Source: Roseivirga sp. E12
GTDB taxonomy: Bacteria; Bacteroidota; Bacteroidia; Cytophagales; Cyclobacteriaceae
NCBI RefSeq assembly: GCF_017592825.1
Contig: NZ_JAGFMD010000001.1
Location: 1,240,001-1,304,000 of the forward strand
Reading direction: 5' to 3'
DNA: 64,000 nt
Position 1 is the stretch's first letter. The number at the start of each line of letters is the position of its first letter. The notes below the pieces were generated by a model. It was not told the origin of the DNA. It ran no database searches and was given only the letters and a program-made list of their open reading frames with translations. The translations under genes and the position numbers were made by a program. Shown here piece by piece: positions 1 to 8,370 of the stretch.

Positions 1-562
1 TTCCGGCTTGAGCGGCCTGATATATAGGCGAAGTAGCCGTACCCCAGTCGACCGTTGCCAGCCAACCCGCATTACAATGGGTAAGAATGTTTATAGTCTC
101 CTTTTTCTCCTCGTAGAGTTTCTTGATCAATTCGAGTCCATGAACACCAATCATTCGACAAATCTCAATGTCTTCAGCCTTAATCCTATCAGCTGCCGTT
201 AGTGCCACAGAAGGCCTTTGATCAATCGGTGTATTGAGCAGCTTATCCATCACCAAATCAACGGCCCAGGCTAAGTTTACTGCTGTAGGTCGACTTTCTT
301 TGAGCATACTGGCTATTTCTTTCAGCTCATCACTATCAGCATTTCGCAAACAAGCCAGGTAAAGTCCATATGCTGCCGTTACACCGATCAATGGTGCACC
401 TCGCACAATCATATCTGAAATGGCCACCGCTGCCTCTTCAGGACTGTTAATATCATGAATGACTAGCTGATGCGGTAAGACACGCTGGTCAATAACCTGA
501 ACAGTATCGGGCTCACCCTCCTTTACCCAAATGGTATGGTATGCCTTGCCATTAATATTCAT
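1..562 (-). CDS. mtnA: S-methyl-5-thioribose-1-phosphate isomerase, cut by the left edge
   Basis: Isomerises 5-methylthioribose-1-phosphate to the ribulose form in methionine salvage. I translated the reverse strand directly: about 187 N-terminal residues are present and the rest lies outside the window. Family signatures are RGAPLIGVTAAYG, RPTAVNLAWAVD and ILTHCNAGWLATVDWGTA; the Cys in THCNAG, near residue 163, is the family's catalytic cysteine. The ATG lies inside the end of the upstream HAD phosphatase gene (11-bp overlap), so the two are probably co-transcribed and translationally coupled. The protein is intact as far as it can be seen. Confidence 0.93.
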   Translation of the reverse strand, partial: MNINGKAYHTIWVKEGEPDTVQVIDQRVLPHQLVIHDINSPEEAAVAISDMIVRGAPLIGVTAAYGLYLACLRNADSDELKEIASMLKESRPTAVNLAWAVDLVMDKLLNTPIDQRPSVALTAADRIKAEDIEICRMIGVHGLELIKKLYEEKKETINILTHCNAGWLATVDWGTATSPIYQAAQAG

Positions 563-1190
563 TGGACTGATTCAAAAGTTCTACAATAGATTCATCAGGT
601 TTTAAGTGATGACCTTTCCAACCTAAGTTTTTCGCAGTAGTTATGTTTTCTTCCAAGTCATCGATAAAAAGTGTCCTATCAGGTGCTAAGTCTGTTTCAT
701 GCATTAGGTGCTCGTAAAAGCCAACATTCGGCTTGCGTTCACCGACTTCACATGAGAGAAAAACCTTGTCAAAATACTTATAGAAATGCTTTTCAGACGA
801 TATATGGTTCGCAATGCGTAAGATTCTCTTCATATGAATCTCATTGGTATTACTCATCAGGTAAAGTTTGTGTGTTGAGCTTAATTGGTCAAGAAGCTCA
901 AACTTGTTCTTTGCTATTGGCCCAATCATAGCATTCCATGCCTCATCCAAGATATCTTCAGCTCCTTTGAACTCGAGTTCTTCTCTAAGGTGTGCCCTAA
1001 AGGTAGGATCATCGATATCGCCCGTTTCGTATTGTTTGAAAAAATCTAGATTGGATAGCTGTTTAACCTCTTCCAAAGACAAATCACCAAGTCCGGCAAA
1101 AGCCTGATAAGTCCTTTCTATATGAAGGTCTAGGATCACTCCTCCAAGGTCAAAAACTATTGCGTCAATTTCAGTAATATCTAAGGCCAT
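552..1190 (-). CDS. HAD-superfamily phosphatase, subfamily IA (YihX-like)
   Basis: A haloacid-dehalogenase-type hydrolase. Motif I is FDLGGVILD near the N-terminus, motif II is LMSNTNEIH, and motif IV is LFIDDLEENI with the acidic pair, followed by the usual GWKGHHL segment. I start it at the ATG giving MALDITEID rather than 15 codons upstream, because the extra residues look like non-coding extension; the longer start (1235) is possible. It overlaps mtnA by 11 bp, so a role in methylthioribose or other sugar-phosphate salvage is plausible. It is not the enolase-phosphatase MtnC by motif order; the substrate is unknown. Confidence 0.85.
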   Translation of the reverse strand: MALDITEIDAIVFDLGGVILDLHIERTYQAFAGLGDLSLEEVKQLSNLDFFKQYETGDIDDPTFRAHLREELEFKGAEDILDEAWNAMIGPIAKNKFELLDQLSSTHKLYLMSNTNEIHMKRILRIANHISSEKHFYKYFDKVFLSCEVGERKPNVGFYEHLMHETDLAPDRTLFIDDLEENITTAKNLGWKGHHLKPDESIVELLNQSNEY

Positions 1191-1265
1191 TGGAGGTTGT
1201 TTAATTAGCAGCAAATATGTAACATTGCAATCCAATTTTCAAAGGCCTTCGACAGCTTTTGGATA

Positions 1266-1339
1266 GGGCCTATAACTCAGTTGGTTAGAGTATCTGACTC
1301 ATAATCAGAAAGTCCCTGGTTCGAGCCCAGGTGGGCCCA
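1266..1339 (+). tRNA. tRNA with CAT anticodon (Met or lysidine-type Ile2)
   Basis: Complete cloverleaf: acceptor GGGCCTA pairs with TGGGCCC (one wobble), the D-loop carries GG, the anticodon loop is CTCATAA, the T-loop is TTCGAGC and the discriminator is A. No CCA is encoded. A CAT anticodon with this acceptor could be elongator Met or an Ile2 read after lysidine modification; I cannot separate them by eye. A degenerate second copy of its 3' half lies at 4511-4573. A terminator follows directly. Confidence 0.9.
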
Positions 1340-1343
1340 CAAA

Positions 1344-1380
1344 ACAAAATGACTCAGCCCTTAGGTTGAGTCATTTTTGT
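1344..1380. terminator. Bidirectional hairpin terminator between tRNA and the deiminase gene
   Basis: The arms ATGACTCA and TGAGTCAT surround a short loop, with A-rich sequence before and TTTTTGTTTT after. It lies between convergent transcription units and can serve both strands. Confidence 0.75.
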
Positions 1381-1413
1381 TTTAAGACTATTTGTGCGAG
1401 ACGCGTCTTTATT

Positions 1414-2505
1414 TCATTTAGGCTGTTGTTGGGTAACACAGTGTATAGCACCTCCATCTTTCCATAATTCAAGTACATTAACACCAACAACCGTTTTGTT
1501 TGGATAAAGCCCTTGAATAATCGCATTAGCCTCTGAGTCGGTAGATTCATTAAAGTTTGGCACCACCACTACTTCATTCCCCACATAATAATTCAAATAG
1601 CTACCTTCTGACTGCCAAGCCAAAGGCAATTCGACTATTGTATAAGATTGACCAACAGCATTTTTGGCGGTTTTCAATACTTCATAATCCTTGATAATAA
1701 TATCCTCTCCAAAGTTTTCCACAACCTCTTTTGAATATGTAGCAATGGTATGATTTCCTACAAATCTGGCGACTCCATCAATATGCATATCCGTAATGTC
1801 CAGGCCTGCTATACCATCCAACCATACAAAGTTGGTAACCCCTAGGTAATGTTTGAAAAAGGTTTCTGCCTGTTCCTGAGTTAGACCTGGATTTCTGTTG
1901 CTGTTCAAAATAGAACTCCTGGTGGCCATTAGTGTACCGTGACCATCCACTTCAATGGCACCTCCTTCCAGTACCATATTCACATCAATTTTTGAAACGC
2001 TAATTGCGGTGCTAACATGAGATGGTATTTGATTATCATGCTCATAGGCATATTTACCTCCCCAGCCATTAAACTCCCAATTAGTGATTCTTAAATTGTC
2101 ATTTTCATCACGGACAAAAATGGGACCGTTGTCTCTTACCCAAACATCTTCGGTTTTTCGAACTAAAAAATCTACCTGTTGCATGTCCACTCCGGCATTG
2201 GTTAATAACTGGGTGATTCTACTTTTCTCCGTTTGGTCATAAGCAATTATATGAACGATTTCACCTGTATGTAGGGCTTTAGTCATATCCACCCATATTG
2301 GGTCATATCTGTCTTGCTGTTCTTGACCAAAGGTATACTTATGTGGCCATTGCAACCAGGTCCCCTCATGTGCTTCTTCTTCGCTGGGCATGGTATAAAC
2401 CACTACATTTTCTGGGACCAAGATGGTAGGCACTACATCTTCAGCACAACTGGCAATAATTAACAACGTCAAAGCCAGACCTTTTAAAATCATTCCGTTT
2501 TTCAT
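1414..2505 (-). CDS. Lipoprotein agmatine deiminase / peptidylarginine deiminase family protein
   Basis: A guanidino-group hydrolase of the PAD_porph/agmatine deiminase family, which turns agmatine (or peptidyl-arginine) into the carbamoyl or citrulline product and ammonia. Visible motifs: EGTWLQWPH, VWVRDNGPIFV, DMHIDGVARF (the His-x-Asp pair) and the C-terminal GGAIHCVTQQ carrying the catalytic Cys. The start is the ATG giving MKNGMILKG, because it creates a lipoprotein signal ending LIIASC (Cys 20); the open frame extends 22 codons further. A secreted, lipid-anchored form is a variation on the mostly cytosolic agmatine deiminases, so the natural substrate is uncertain. It is monocistronic, with a terminator downstream. 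Confidence 0.85.
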   Translation of the reverse strand: MKNGMILKGLALTLLIIASCAEDVVPTILVPENVVVYTMPSEEEAHEGTWLQWPHKYTFGQEQQDRYDPIWVDMTKALHTGEIVHIIAYDQTEKSRITQLLTNAGVDMQQVDFLVRKTEDVWVRDNGPIFVRDENDNLRITNWEFNGWGGKYAYEHDNQIPSHVSTAISVSKIDVNMVLEGGAIEVDGHGTLMATRSSILNSNRNPGLTQEQAETFFKHYLGVTNFVWLDGIAGLDITDMHIDGVARFVGNHTIATYSKEVVENFGEDIIIKDYEVLKTAKNAVGQSYTIVELPLAWQSEGSYLNYYVGNEVVVVPNFNESTDSEANAIIQGLYPNKTVVGVNVLELWKDGGAIHCVTQQQPK

Positions 2506-2713
2506 AATATTCTTTTTTTGATTCTGAGTGAAATGTAGGGTGACCTGTCCACTGACTAAAAAATATTCCACCTAAGCAGCTATTCTAACCTTGAAATACA
2601 TAAGAAGTGGATTTAGAAAGAAAATGGCATCTTGTACCTCAAATCTGCCCTTTCGTGGATAAAATTTAATTGCAGAGACTGATAGGTTTACTTTTGAGCT
2701 CTTCTGCTTGGAT

Positions 2714-3697
2714 ATGGAAAAGAGCAAAATCTTTCATTTTTTACTTTGGGTCTTTGTTTTTGGATTGACTTTCGACTCTCTCATATTTGATTATGAGTTT
2801 GAAATGGCATTGTTGCTCAGCCTTTCGGAGTGTGCCATCAATGTGATCGTTAGTTACGTCAACCTGTTGATACTCATTCCCAGAATACTTCAAGGAAGAG
2901 GAATGACGCCCTACTTGATAAGCGTTATTGTGTTTTTCATTATTCTGTTTATTCCTTATTACTTCTCTGAATTGGGTTTCTATTTGTTTAGTGAATCAGA
3001 ACTTCGCGTTGTCATCTCATTCGCCCTAAATTTCACCATGTTCATTCTGGTGTCCTTTCTCTTTTGGAAGGTGAACCAATATGAGCTAGAGAAAAAGAGA
3101 AACCTCGAACTAAGCAATCAAAAGTTAACGACTGAATTACAGCTTCTGAAATCTCAGGTAAGTCCACACTTTTTGTTCAATACCCTTAATAATATTTATT
3201 CATTGAGTATTACAAAGCATGAGAATACATCTTTAATGATTGAGAAACTCTCGGACCTATTACGCTATATCATATATGAGGGGGAACAAGCTTACGTATC
3301 ATTGGAAAGGGAAATGGAATTATTGAGGAATTATACTGAGCTCCAACAACTTAAAAAACCCAAAGGAGGAAAGAATATTTTACTGACTACCAAAGGGATA
3401 AAAAGCTCGCAACAAATCCCTCCTTTGCTTTTAATCAACATTGTAGAAAATTGCTTTAAACATGGAGATATTACTTACAACAAACATGGAGTGCTTAATA
3501 TCAATCTCGAAGTTGAAAACAATCAATTACATTTTTGGACCGAAAACTCCTTTAACTCTTCCAACAAAAAAAACGGAATCGGATTGAGCAATGTACAACA
3601 GCAACTAAGCCATTACTATCCAGGGCAGCATCGATTTCAAATTGATTCTACCAACGACAGATTTAAAACTGATTTGTACATAGACCTGAACGCATGA
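2714..3697 (+). CDS. LytS/YehU-type sensor histidine kinase
   Basis: Membrane sensor kinase with four predicted transmembrane helices in about the first 120 residues, a short coiled linker (YELEKKRNLELSNQKL), then the His_kinase domain with SPHFLFNTLNNIY, whose His is the phosphoacceptor. An ATPase-like region follows (NIVENCFKHG as N-box, GIGLSNV as G-box). The start is the ATG giving MEKSKIF; a TTG two codons earlier is possible. The stop overlaps the next gene's start (ATGA), so it forms a two-gene operon with the LytTR regulator. Its signal is unknown. Confidence 0.92.
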   Translation: MEKSKIFHFLLWVFVFGLTFDSLIFDYEFEMALLLSLSECAINVIVSYVNLLILIPRILQGRGMTPYLISVIVFFIILFIPYYFSELGFYLFSESELRVVISFALNFTMFILVSFLFWKVNQYELEKKRNLELSNQKLTTELQLLKSQVSPHFLFNTLNNIYSLSITKHENTSLMIEKLSDLLRYIIYEGEQAYVSLEREMELLRNYTELQQLKKPKGGKNILLTTKGIKSSQQIPPLLLINIVENCFKHGDITYNKHGVLNINLEVENNQLHFWTENSFNSSNKKNGIGLSNVQQQLSHYYPGQHRFQIDSTNDRFKTDLYIDLNA

Positions 3698-4422
3698 GAC
3701 TTTACCACTGTATAATTGTTGATGACGAGACCCTTGCTCAGGACCTGATAGAGGTACATTTGAAGAAAATTCCAAATATAGAAGTGGTAGCAAAATGCCA
3801 TACTGCAATGGAAGCCATGGCGGTTTTAAGTCAGAAAGAGATAGACATCATGTTTCTAGACATTGAAATGCCAGATTTGACGGGTATTGATTTTTTGAAG
3901 GCTCTCGAAAATCCTCCTTATACTATCTTCACTACAGCCTACTCTGAATATGCATTAGCAGGCTACGAACTCAATGTGATCGATTACTTGCTTAAGCCCA
4001 TAAGGTTTGATCGTTTTTTCAAGGCAGTGTCTAGGGCCCTGACCCTGTTGAAGGAAAAGGAACCTGTGCTTTTTGCCTCAAAGGATGGTGAACAAGAGAC
4101 TTACCTCTTTGTAAAATCTGATTATAAAGGGGTAAAGATTCTCTACAATGAAATTCTATATGTGGAAAGCATGCAGAAGTATGTCAGGTTTCACTTAAAA
4201 GACAAGAAGCCGGTGGTATCTCTTATGAGTATTAGTTCTTTAGCTGAGCTATTACCTACCAATCAGTTTTTCAGGTGTCAAAAATCTTTTATTGTTAGTA
4301 TGGCTAAAATTGAAAGCATTGATGGGAATCAAGTGGTTTTGTACTCAGGTCACAAAGTTCCGGTTAGTCGGAGTTTGAAGTCAGAATTACTCCAGCTAAT
4401 TGACAGACATGGTCTTATCTAA
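3694..4422 (+). CDS. LytTR-family response regulator
   Basis: Receiver domain in residues 1-120 (acidic VDDE, phosphoacceptor Asp in FLDIEMPDLTG, TTAYSEYA, and Lys in LLKP) followed by a LytTR DNA-binding domain at about residues 135-238 (ILYVESMQKYVRFHL, FFRCQKSFIVSM, VPVSRSLK). It overlaps the LytS kinase gene by four bases and is its obvious partner. Target genes cannot be read from here; the convergent deiminase and the following region show no clear direct-repeat LytTR site. Confidence 0.95.
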   Translation: MRLYHCIIVDDETLAQDLIEVHLKKIPNIEVVAKCHTAMEAMAVLSQKEIDIMFLDIEMPDLTGIDFLKALENPPYTIFTTAYSEYALAGYELNVIDYLLKPIRFDRFFKAVSRALTLLKEKEPVLFASKDGEQETYLFVKSDYKGVKILYNEILYVESMQKYVRFHLKDKKPVVSLMSISSLAELLPTNQFFRCQKSFIVSMAKIESIDGNQVVLYSGHKVPVSRSLKSELLQLIDRHGLI

Positions 4423-4510
4423 ATCGTCAAGAGACCCAAATAATTCAACTATTTCACCTTCATTTAGAATATTTACGAGACAATCACACCATCAAATCAT
4501 CGTTTGACAA

Positions 4511-4573
4511 TCTCATAATCAGAAAGTCCCTGGTTCAAGCCCAGCTTGTCCGCCTTTGGAGGGGTGGGGCCAC
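4511..4573 (+). pseudogene. tRNA remnant: 3' half of the CAT tRNA, interrupted by a palindromic insert
   Basis: Thirty-four bases from the anticodon loop through the T-loop match the tRNA at 1266 with one substitution (TTCAAGC instead of TTCGAGC). The 5' half is absent. About 19 extra bases (4545-4563, CTTGTCCGCC... ending GGAGGG) sit between the T-stem and the acceptor 3' strand GTGGGGCCAC. The flanking terminator resembles that of the intact tRNA, so the whole 3' end looks like an old duplication. Confidence 0.75.
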
Positions 4574-4580
4574 AAAAAGT

Positions 4581-4610
4581 AAAAGCTCAACTGTCAAGTG
4601 GGGCTTTTTT
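4581..4610 (+). terminator. Hairpin terminator after the tRNA remnant
   Basis: AAAAGC pairs with GCTTTT around a loop and is followed by a run of T. It ends the LytS/LytTR operon or the tRNA remnant. Confidence 0.6.
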
Positions 4611-4704
4611 GATTTCGGGTCATGCCTCTCCATAGTCAGCACAAAATCATTCCTCAAACATCCAGTTCTTCCTAGACAGAACTCGTATACTATGGAAAGC
4701 CTCT

Positions 4705-5265
4705 ATGAAAGTTTATATCAAATACATGGTAAGCCTGCGCTGCAAGATACTTGTGGAACAAGAACTGGAAAAACTAGGCTTAAAACATGCAGTTGTGGAA
4801 TTAGGAACCGTAGAAATCCTTAGCACATTTTCTAACCAACAACGTGAGTCATTGAAAACCAATTTACTCCGATCAGGGCTAGAACTGCTTGATGATAAGA
4901 AAAGTATTCTCGTTGACAGGATCAAGAATGCGATTATTGAAATGATCCATTATTCCGATGAAATACCTCAGGTGAATTATTCTGACTACTTAAGTGAGAA
5001 GTTGGACTACGACTATACCTATTTAGCAAACACTTTCTCAGAGGTAAAGGGTATTACTATTCAACAATTCATCATCCTTAATAAAATAGAGAAAGTAAAA
5101 GAGCTAATTCTCTATGACGAACTCAGCCTCTCTGAAATCTCCTACAAACTTCACTATAGCAGCGCTGCTCATATGTCCAATCAGTTTAAGAAGATAACAG
5201 GCCTTACTCCTTCCTTCTACAGAAAACTAAAAGAAAAGCGAAAATCCAACTTGGAGAACCTGTGA
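4705..5265 (+). CDS. Small AraC-family transcriptional regulator with HMA-like N-terminus
   Basis: The C-terminal 100 residues form an AraC helix-turn-helix pair (YTYLANTFSEVKGITIQQFI, then LSLSEISYKLHYSSAAHMSNQFKK, ending TGLTPSFYRKL). The N-terminal 70 residues (KVYIKYMVSLRCKILVEQEL) follow the pattern of the short Bacteroidota AraC proteins whose front half resembles a heavy-metal-associated fold; relatives I know usually read MVCxRC, and here the first Cys is Ser. Inference: metal or redox sensing in the family may be altered in this copy. It is monocistronic. Confidence 0.85.
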   Translation: MKVYIKYMVSLRCKILVEQELEKLGLKHAVVELGTVEILSTFSNQQRESLKTNLLRSGLELLDDKKSILVDRIKNAIIEMIHYSDEIPQVNYSDYLSEKLDYDYTYLANTFSEVKGITIQQFIILNKIEKVKELILYDELSLSEISYKLHYSSAAHMSNQFKKITGLTPSFYRKLKEKRKSNLENL

Positions 5266-5361
5266 TATATGTAAGCCTTTGCTTCAGGAGTGTAAGTAAT
5301 GCTCAAACATAACACCCACCTTGTTCTATGGTCGAATGGACGGCTTGAATAACTCGAAGAA

Positions 5362-5484
5362 ATGTCAAAAGAGAAAGAAGGGAAATCTAAATCTGGAAAG
5401 ACTCCAGCAACAAAGACCCTAAAAGAAAAGCGTGCCGCAAAAGCAGAAAAACGCCAGGAGAAATCAAGAGAATCTAACTATTGA
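5362..5484 (+). CDS. Short, very basic protein of 40 residues
   Basis: An ATG-started frame encoding MSKEKEGKSKSGKTPATK and then a Lys/Arg/Glu/Ala-rich tail (LKEKRAAKAEKRQEKSRE) to a TGA stop. Small lysine-rich proteins of this composition (TLKEKRAxKxxKR) recur in Bacteroidota. The region has no other gene, and the frame is highly charged rather than random. The function is unknown; nucleic-acid or ribosome association is only a guess from charge. Confidence 0.55.
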   Translation: MSKEKEGKSKSGKTPATKTLKEKRAAKAEKRQEKSRESNY

Positions 5485-5596
5485 ACTTCTAGTTAATTCC
5501 AAAACCCATTGAACTTGACTGCGACCCTGGTTGAAGAAATTTATGGTCAAAGTCAATTCTTTGGGTTTATCCCTTCAAGTCTTAAGCAAGTGACTT

Positions 5597-5619
5597 ACTA
5601 TCACATGGAATCTGATAGT
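5597..5619. promoter_or_regulatory. Inverted repeat upstream of the small-protein pair
   Basis: ACTATCA and TGATAGT form perfect 7-bp arms around 9 bases, about 30 bp before the ATG at 5651. There is no T-tract, so an operator is likelier than a terminator. The binding protein is unknown. Confidence 0.35.
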
Positions 5620-5650
5620 TACATGAGATTTATGTAAGGCTTTTCCATTG

Positions 5651-6001
5651 ATGTATAACCCTTTTTCTGGTGACTATGACCAGCTTTGGGGTAATCAAAA
5701 ACTCAGAATCATGAAAAGAAGAAAGCCAGTCTCGTCTGATTTAAAAATCAGCAAACCCAATCAGTTTGACATCCTGAATCACAGCATTCTAGGTCCGTTT
5801 CGAGAAGTCTTCAACGCATGGAGTCAGATCACATCGAAGGTTTTTACTCATGCAAGAACCGTATTTCGTGAACTGACGGGCTCTCAAAAGGATAAGAAAC
5901 AAGCACGTTTGCTGCTTCAATTGATTCCGATTGATCCCAAAAAGGAGGATGTATTTGTGGAAATAAGAAGACCAGAAGACTATGGGAATAGACCAGTTTA
6001 A
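5651..6001 (+). CDS. Unrecognised small protein (116 residues)
   Basis: Start ATG giving MYNPFSGDYDQLW; an internal ATG (MKRRKPVSS) at 5711 is an alternative. No signal peptide or membrane segment. The last 40 residues (ARLLLQLIPIDPKKEDVFVEIRRPEDYG) look like a compact beta-rich piece. It overlaps the next gene by 20 bp in another frame, so the two are translationally linked. I do not recognise the family. Confidence 0.55.
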   Translation: MYNPFSGDYDQLWGNQKLRIMKRRKPVSSDLKISKPNQFDILNHSILGPFREVFNAWSQITSKVFTHARTVFRELTGSQKDKKQARLLLQLIPIDPKKEDVFVEIRRPEDYGNRPV

Positions 6002-6185
6002 ACCAAAAAAGGACAATAAGTATAAAGAGGGAGAAATCGTATATGCCAAAGAATGTCCTTCGATTCCTTTGGTCATCAGGCGCTACGTCCACAGGGTTTA
6101 CTATTGCAAAATAGTTGACGATAAAGAAGAGGATGAATTGGTTTACTATGAACGTGAACTAATCCAACCACTCGAAAAAGCATAA
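5982..6185 (+). CDS. Small conserved-looking protein (67 residues), SH3-like beta content
   Basis: The residues KYKEGEIVYAKECPSIPLVI then RRYVHRVYYCKIVDD and ELVYYERELIQP give alternating hydrophobic beta strands typical of a small SH3-like or KOW-like barrel. Similar short proteins with KEGExVYAKExP are, from memory, common in Bacteroidota and lack a known function. Its start lies inside the previous gene. A role as partner of that protein is inference from the overlap. Confidence 0.6.
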   Translation: MGIDQFKPKKDNKYKEGEIVYAKECPSIPLVIRRYVHRVYYCKIVDDKEEDELVYYERELIQPLEKA

Positions 6186-6237
6186 TCAATACTAATTACA
6201 AAGAAGTCTCAGAGACACCTCTGAGCATCAAGCAACC

Positions 6238-7308
6238 ATGGAATCAGAAGCACTCATTTATTGTGAAAACGAGTTTGGGAAATTGGATGGCAAAGTGGCC
6301 AATGGCCTAGTCAGACATTCGGAAAAATTCAAAATTGTTGGAGTTATCGATAGCACCAAAACCGCAATGGATGCTGGAGAGTATTTGGATGGTATCAAAA
6401 ATGGCGTACCCATTTTTAAGAGTATTTATGAGGCCATTGCAAATCTTCGTCAGGTCCCAGAATACTTGATTTACGGCATGGCGCCTCTCACACCAGTGAT
6501 AGGTAATGAAGACCGAGAAGTCATTCTTTCTGGGATGAAAATGGGAATGGACATAGTAAACGGACTGCCTGAATTCTTCTCTGATGACCCTCAATTCTCC
6601 AAGCAAGCTGCAGAATTTGGAGTGAAAATCTATGATGTAAGAAAACCTCTGAAAAGAGAGCATTTGCATGCCTTTACAGGCAAAATCAAAACTGTAAAAA
6701 CACCAGTGGTGGCAGTGCTTGGTACTGACTGCGCTGTCGGAAAAAGGACAACAGCCGTAGAATTGGTAAAAGCTCTAAGAGCTGAAGGTGTCAGGGTTGT
6801 TTTTATAGCAACAGGTCAGACGGGCTTGCTACAAGGTGCTAAATATGGCTTTGCCATAGATGTGCTCAGTTCAGGCTTCGCCAGTGGTGCAGTAGAACAT
6901 GCCGTTGTAAGCGCTTATGAAGAAGAAAAACCAGACATCATTGTTGTAGAGGGACAAGGAGCCTTGGGGCATCCTGCCTTCACCTCCTCCTCTGCTATTA
7001 TTCGTGGGGCTATGCCCGATGCCATCATTTTGCAGCATCCCCCCAATAGAAAAACGCGTTGCGACTTTCCTGATTACCGAATGCCTACTATAGCGAGTGA
7101 AATAGAGCTCCTAGAAGTTTTCTCCAAATCTAAAGTAGTGGCGATAACACTCAATCATGAAGGAATGGATGACAAGGAACTTGACATTCATATTCGTAAG
7201 TACGAAGAGGCGCATGGAATTCCGGTTACAGACGTACTCACTCAAGGTTGTGATAAATTGGTAGCTCAATTGTCACATTTATACCCTCTGCCTCTGAGTC
7301 TCAAATGA
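6238..7308 (+). CDS. DUF1611 protein, DgcN-like (D-glutamate N-acetyltransferase family)
   Basis: 356 residues with an N-terminal Rossmann-like part (GVIDSTKTAMDAGEYL) and a C-terminal P-loop part with the Walker-A-like GTDCAVGKRTTAVELVKAL near residue 163 and VVEGQGALGHPAF. This is the DUF1611 arrangement. Some DUF1611 proteins (DgcN) are reported to acetylate D-glutamate in a marine D-Glu catabolic route; that function is knowledge about relatives, not something shown here. The stop overlaps the next gene by four bases. Adjacent racemase and dipeptidase genes support a D-amino-acid role. Confidence 0.8.
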   Translation: MESEALIYCENEFGKLDGKVANGLVRHSEKFKIVGVIDSTKTAMDAGEYLDGIKNGVPIFKSIYEAIANLRQVPEYLIYGMAPLTPVIGNEDREVILSGMKMGMDIVNGLPEFFSDDPQFSKQAAEFGVKIYDVRKPLKREHLHAFTGKIKTVKTPVVAVLGTDCAVGKRTTAVELVKALRAEGVRVVFIATGQTGLLQGAKYGFAIDVLSSGFASGAVEHAVVSAYEEEKPDIIVVEGQGALGHPAFTSSSAIIRGAMPDAIILQHPPNRKTRCDFPDYRMPTIASEIELLEVFSKSKVVAITLNHEGMDDKELDIHIRKYEEAHGIPVTDVLTQGCDKLVAQLSHLYPLPLSLK

Positions 7309-8363
7309 GATCTCCGAGAATAGAAATCAATCTTAAAAAAATAGCACATAATGCCCGAGCACTGGTCAACCTTTATGGATCGAATGGTATCAAGATAAGT
7401 GGTGTAACCAAAGCAATCTGCGGTCATTCTGAGATTGCAGCGACACTTCTCCAAAGTGGTATCAAAACCCTCGCGGACTCTCGCTTGGAGAACATCATAA
7501 ACATGCGAAAGAATGGTATTAAAGCTCAATTCCTACTACTAAGAGGTCCTATGCTCAGTCAGACTGAGCAAGTCGTAAAAACAGCAGATTGCAGCCTAAA
7601 CTCGGAAATTACTGTCCTCAAATCACTTTCAAAATTTGCCTTGAAGTTGGGTGTAGTTCATCAGGTGATTTTGATGGTAGAACTGGGCGACTTGAGAGAA
7701 GGTCTTATGCCGGATGACCTTAATAAAACCATTACTCAATTATTAGCATTAAAAGGAGTGAAACTCATCGGCCTGGGCACCAACCTGGCTTGTTTAGGAG
7801 GAGTCATACCTGATGAAATCAAGATGAGTCAACTCTCGTCCATTGCTAGATCGACTGAAAAGAAGTTTGGGATAAAGTTGAAAATCATCTCCGGTGGTAA
7901 CTCAGCCAACTATCAGTGGTTTAAGCATAACACCACAGTTGGTTTAGTCAATAACCTTCGGTTAGGTGAATCAATCTTTCTCGGCTGTGAAACCATACAT
8001 AGAAAGCCAATACCAGGACTGTTTACAGATGCTTTTGAGCTAGTAGCTGAAATCATAGAAGTACAACAAAAGCCCAGTCGTCCCTTTGGCAGTAAAGGTC
8101 AAAATGCCTCGGGCGATACCCCTTCATTCAAAGACAGAGGTGCAATGAAAAGAGCAATTCTGGGAATTGGACAGCAGGACGTAAATATTACCGGCCTTAC
8201 CCCTATTTCAGATATCTCCATCATTGCTGCAAGCAGTGACCACATTGTAATCGATGTCCATGAATCCAATCTCAAGGTAGGTCAAGAGGTAAGGTTTCAA
8301 ATCAACTACAATGCGCTGCTTTCACTCATGACATCATCCTATGTATCCAAATTAATGATCTAG
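7305..8363 (+). CDS. Alanine-racemase-fold PLP enzyme (amino-acid/ornithine racemase family)
   Basis: Fold-type III PLP enzyme of 352 residues. The Lys in SGVTKAICGH near residue 35 is the expected PLP-binding lysine. Other family marks are the LADSRLENI strand, GLGTNLACLGG, ISGGNSANY and LRLGESIFLG. These fit the YhfX/ornithine-racemase branch rather than classic Alr. It interconverts L and D forms of an amino acid; the substrate is not readable. Overlapping starts with the DUF1611 gene and the VanX-like gene 7 bp downstream indicate one operon. Confidence 0.82.
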   Translation: MRSPRIEINLKKIAHNARALVNLYGSNGIKISGVTKAICGHSEIAATLLQSGIKTLADSRLENIINMRKNGIKAQFLLLRGPMLSQTEQVVKTADCSLNSEITVLKSLSKFALKLGVVHQVILMVELGDLREGLMPDDLNKTITQLLALKGVKLIGLGTNLACLGGVIPDEIKMSQLSSIARSTEKKFGIKLKIISGGNSANYQWFKHNTTVGLVNNLRLGESIFLGCETIHRKPIPGLFTDAFELVAEIIEVQQKPSRPFGSKGQNASGDTPSFKDRGAMKRAILGIGQQDVNITGLTPISDISIIAASSDHIVIDVHESNLKVGQEVRFQINYNALLSLMTSSYVSKLMI

Positions 8364-8370
8364 TGACACT

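Noticed and set aside
552-1190. MtnC enolase-phosphatase
   Set aside because: The cap region and motif spacing fit YihX-like HAD-IA proteins, not MtnC.
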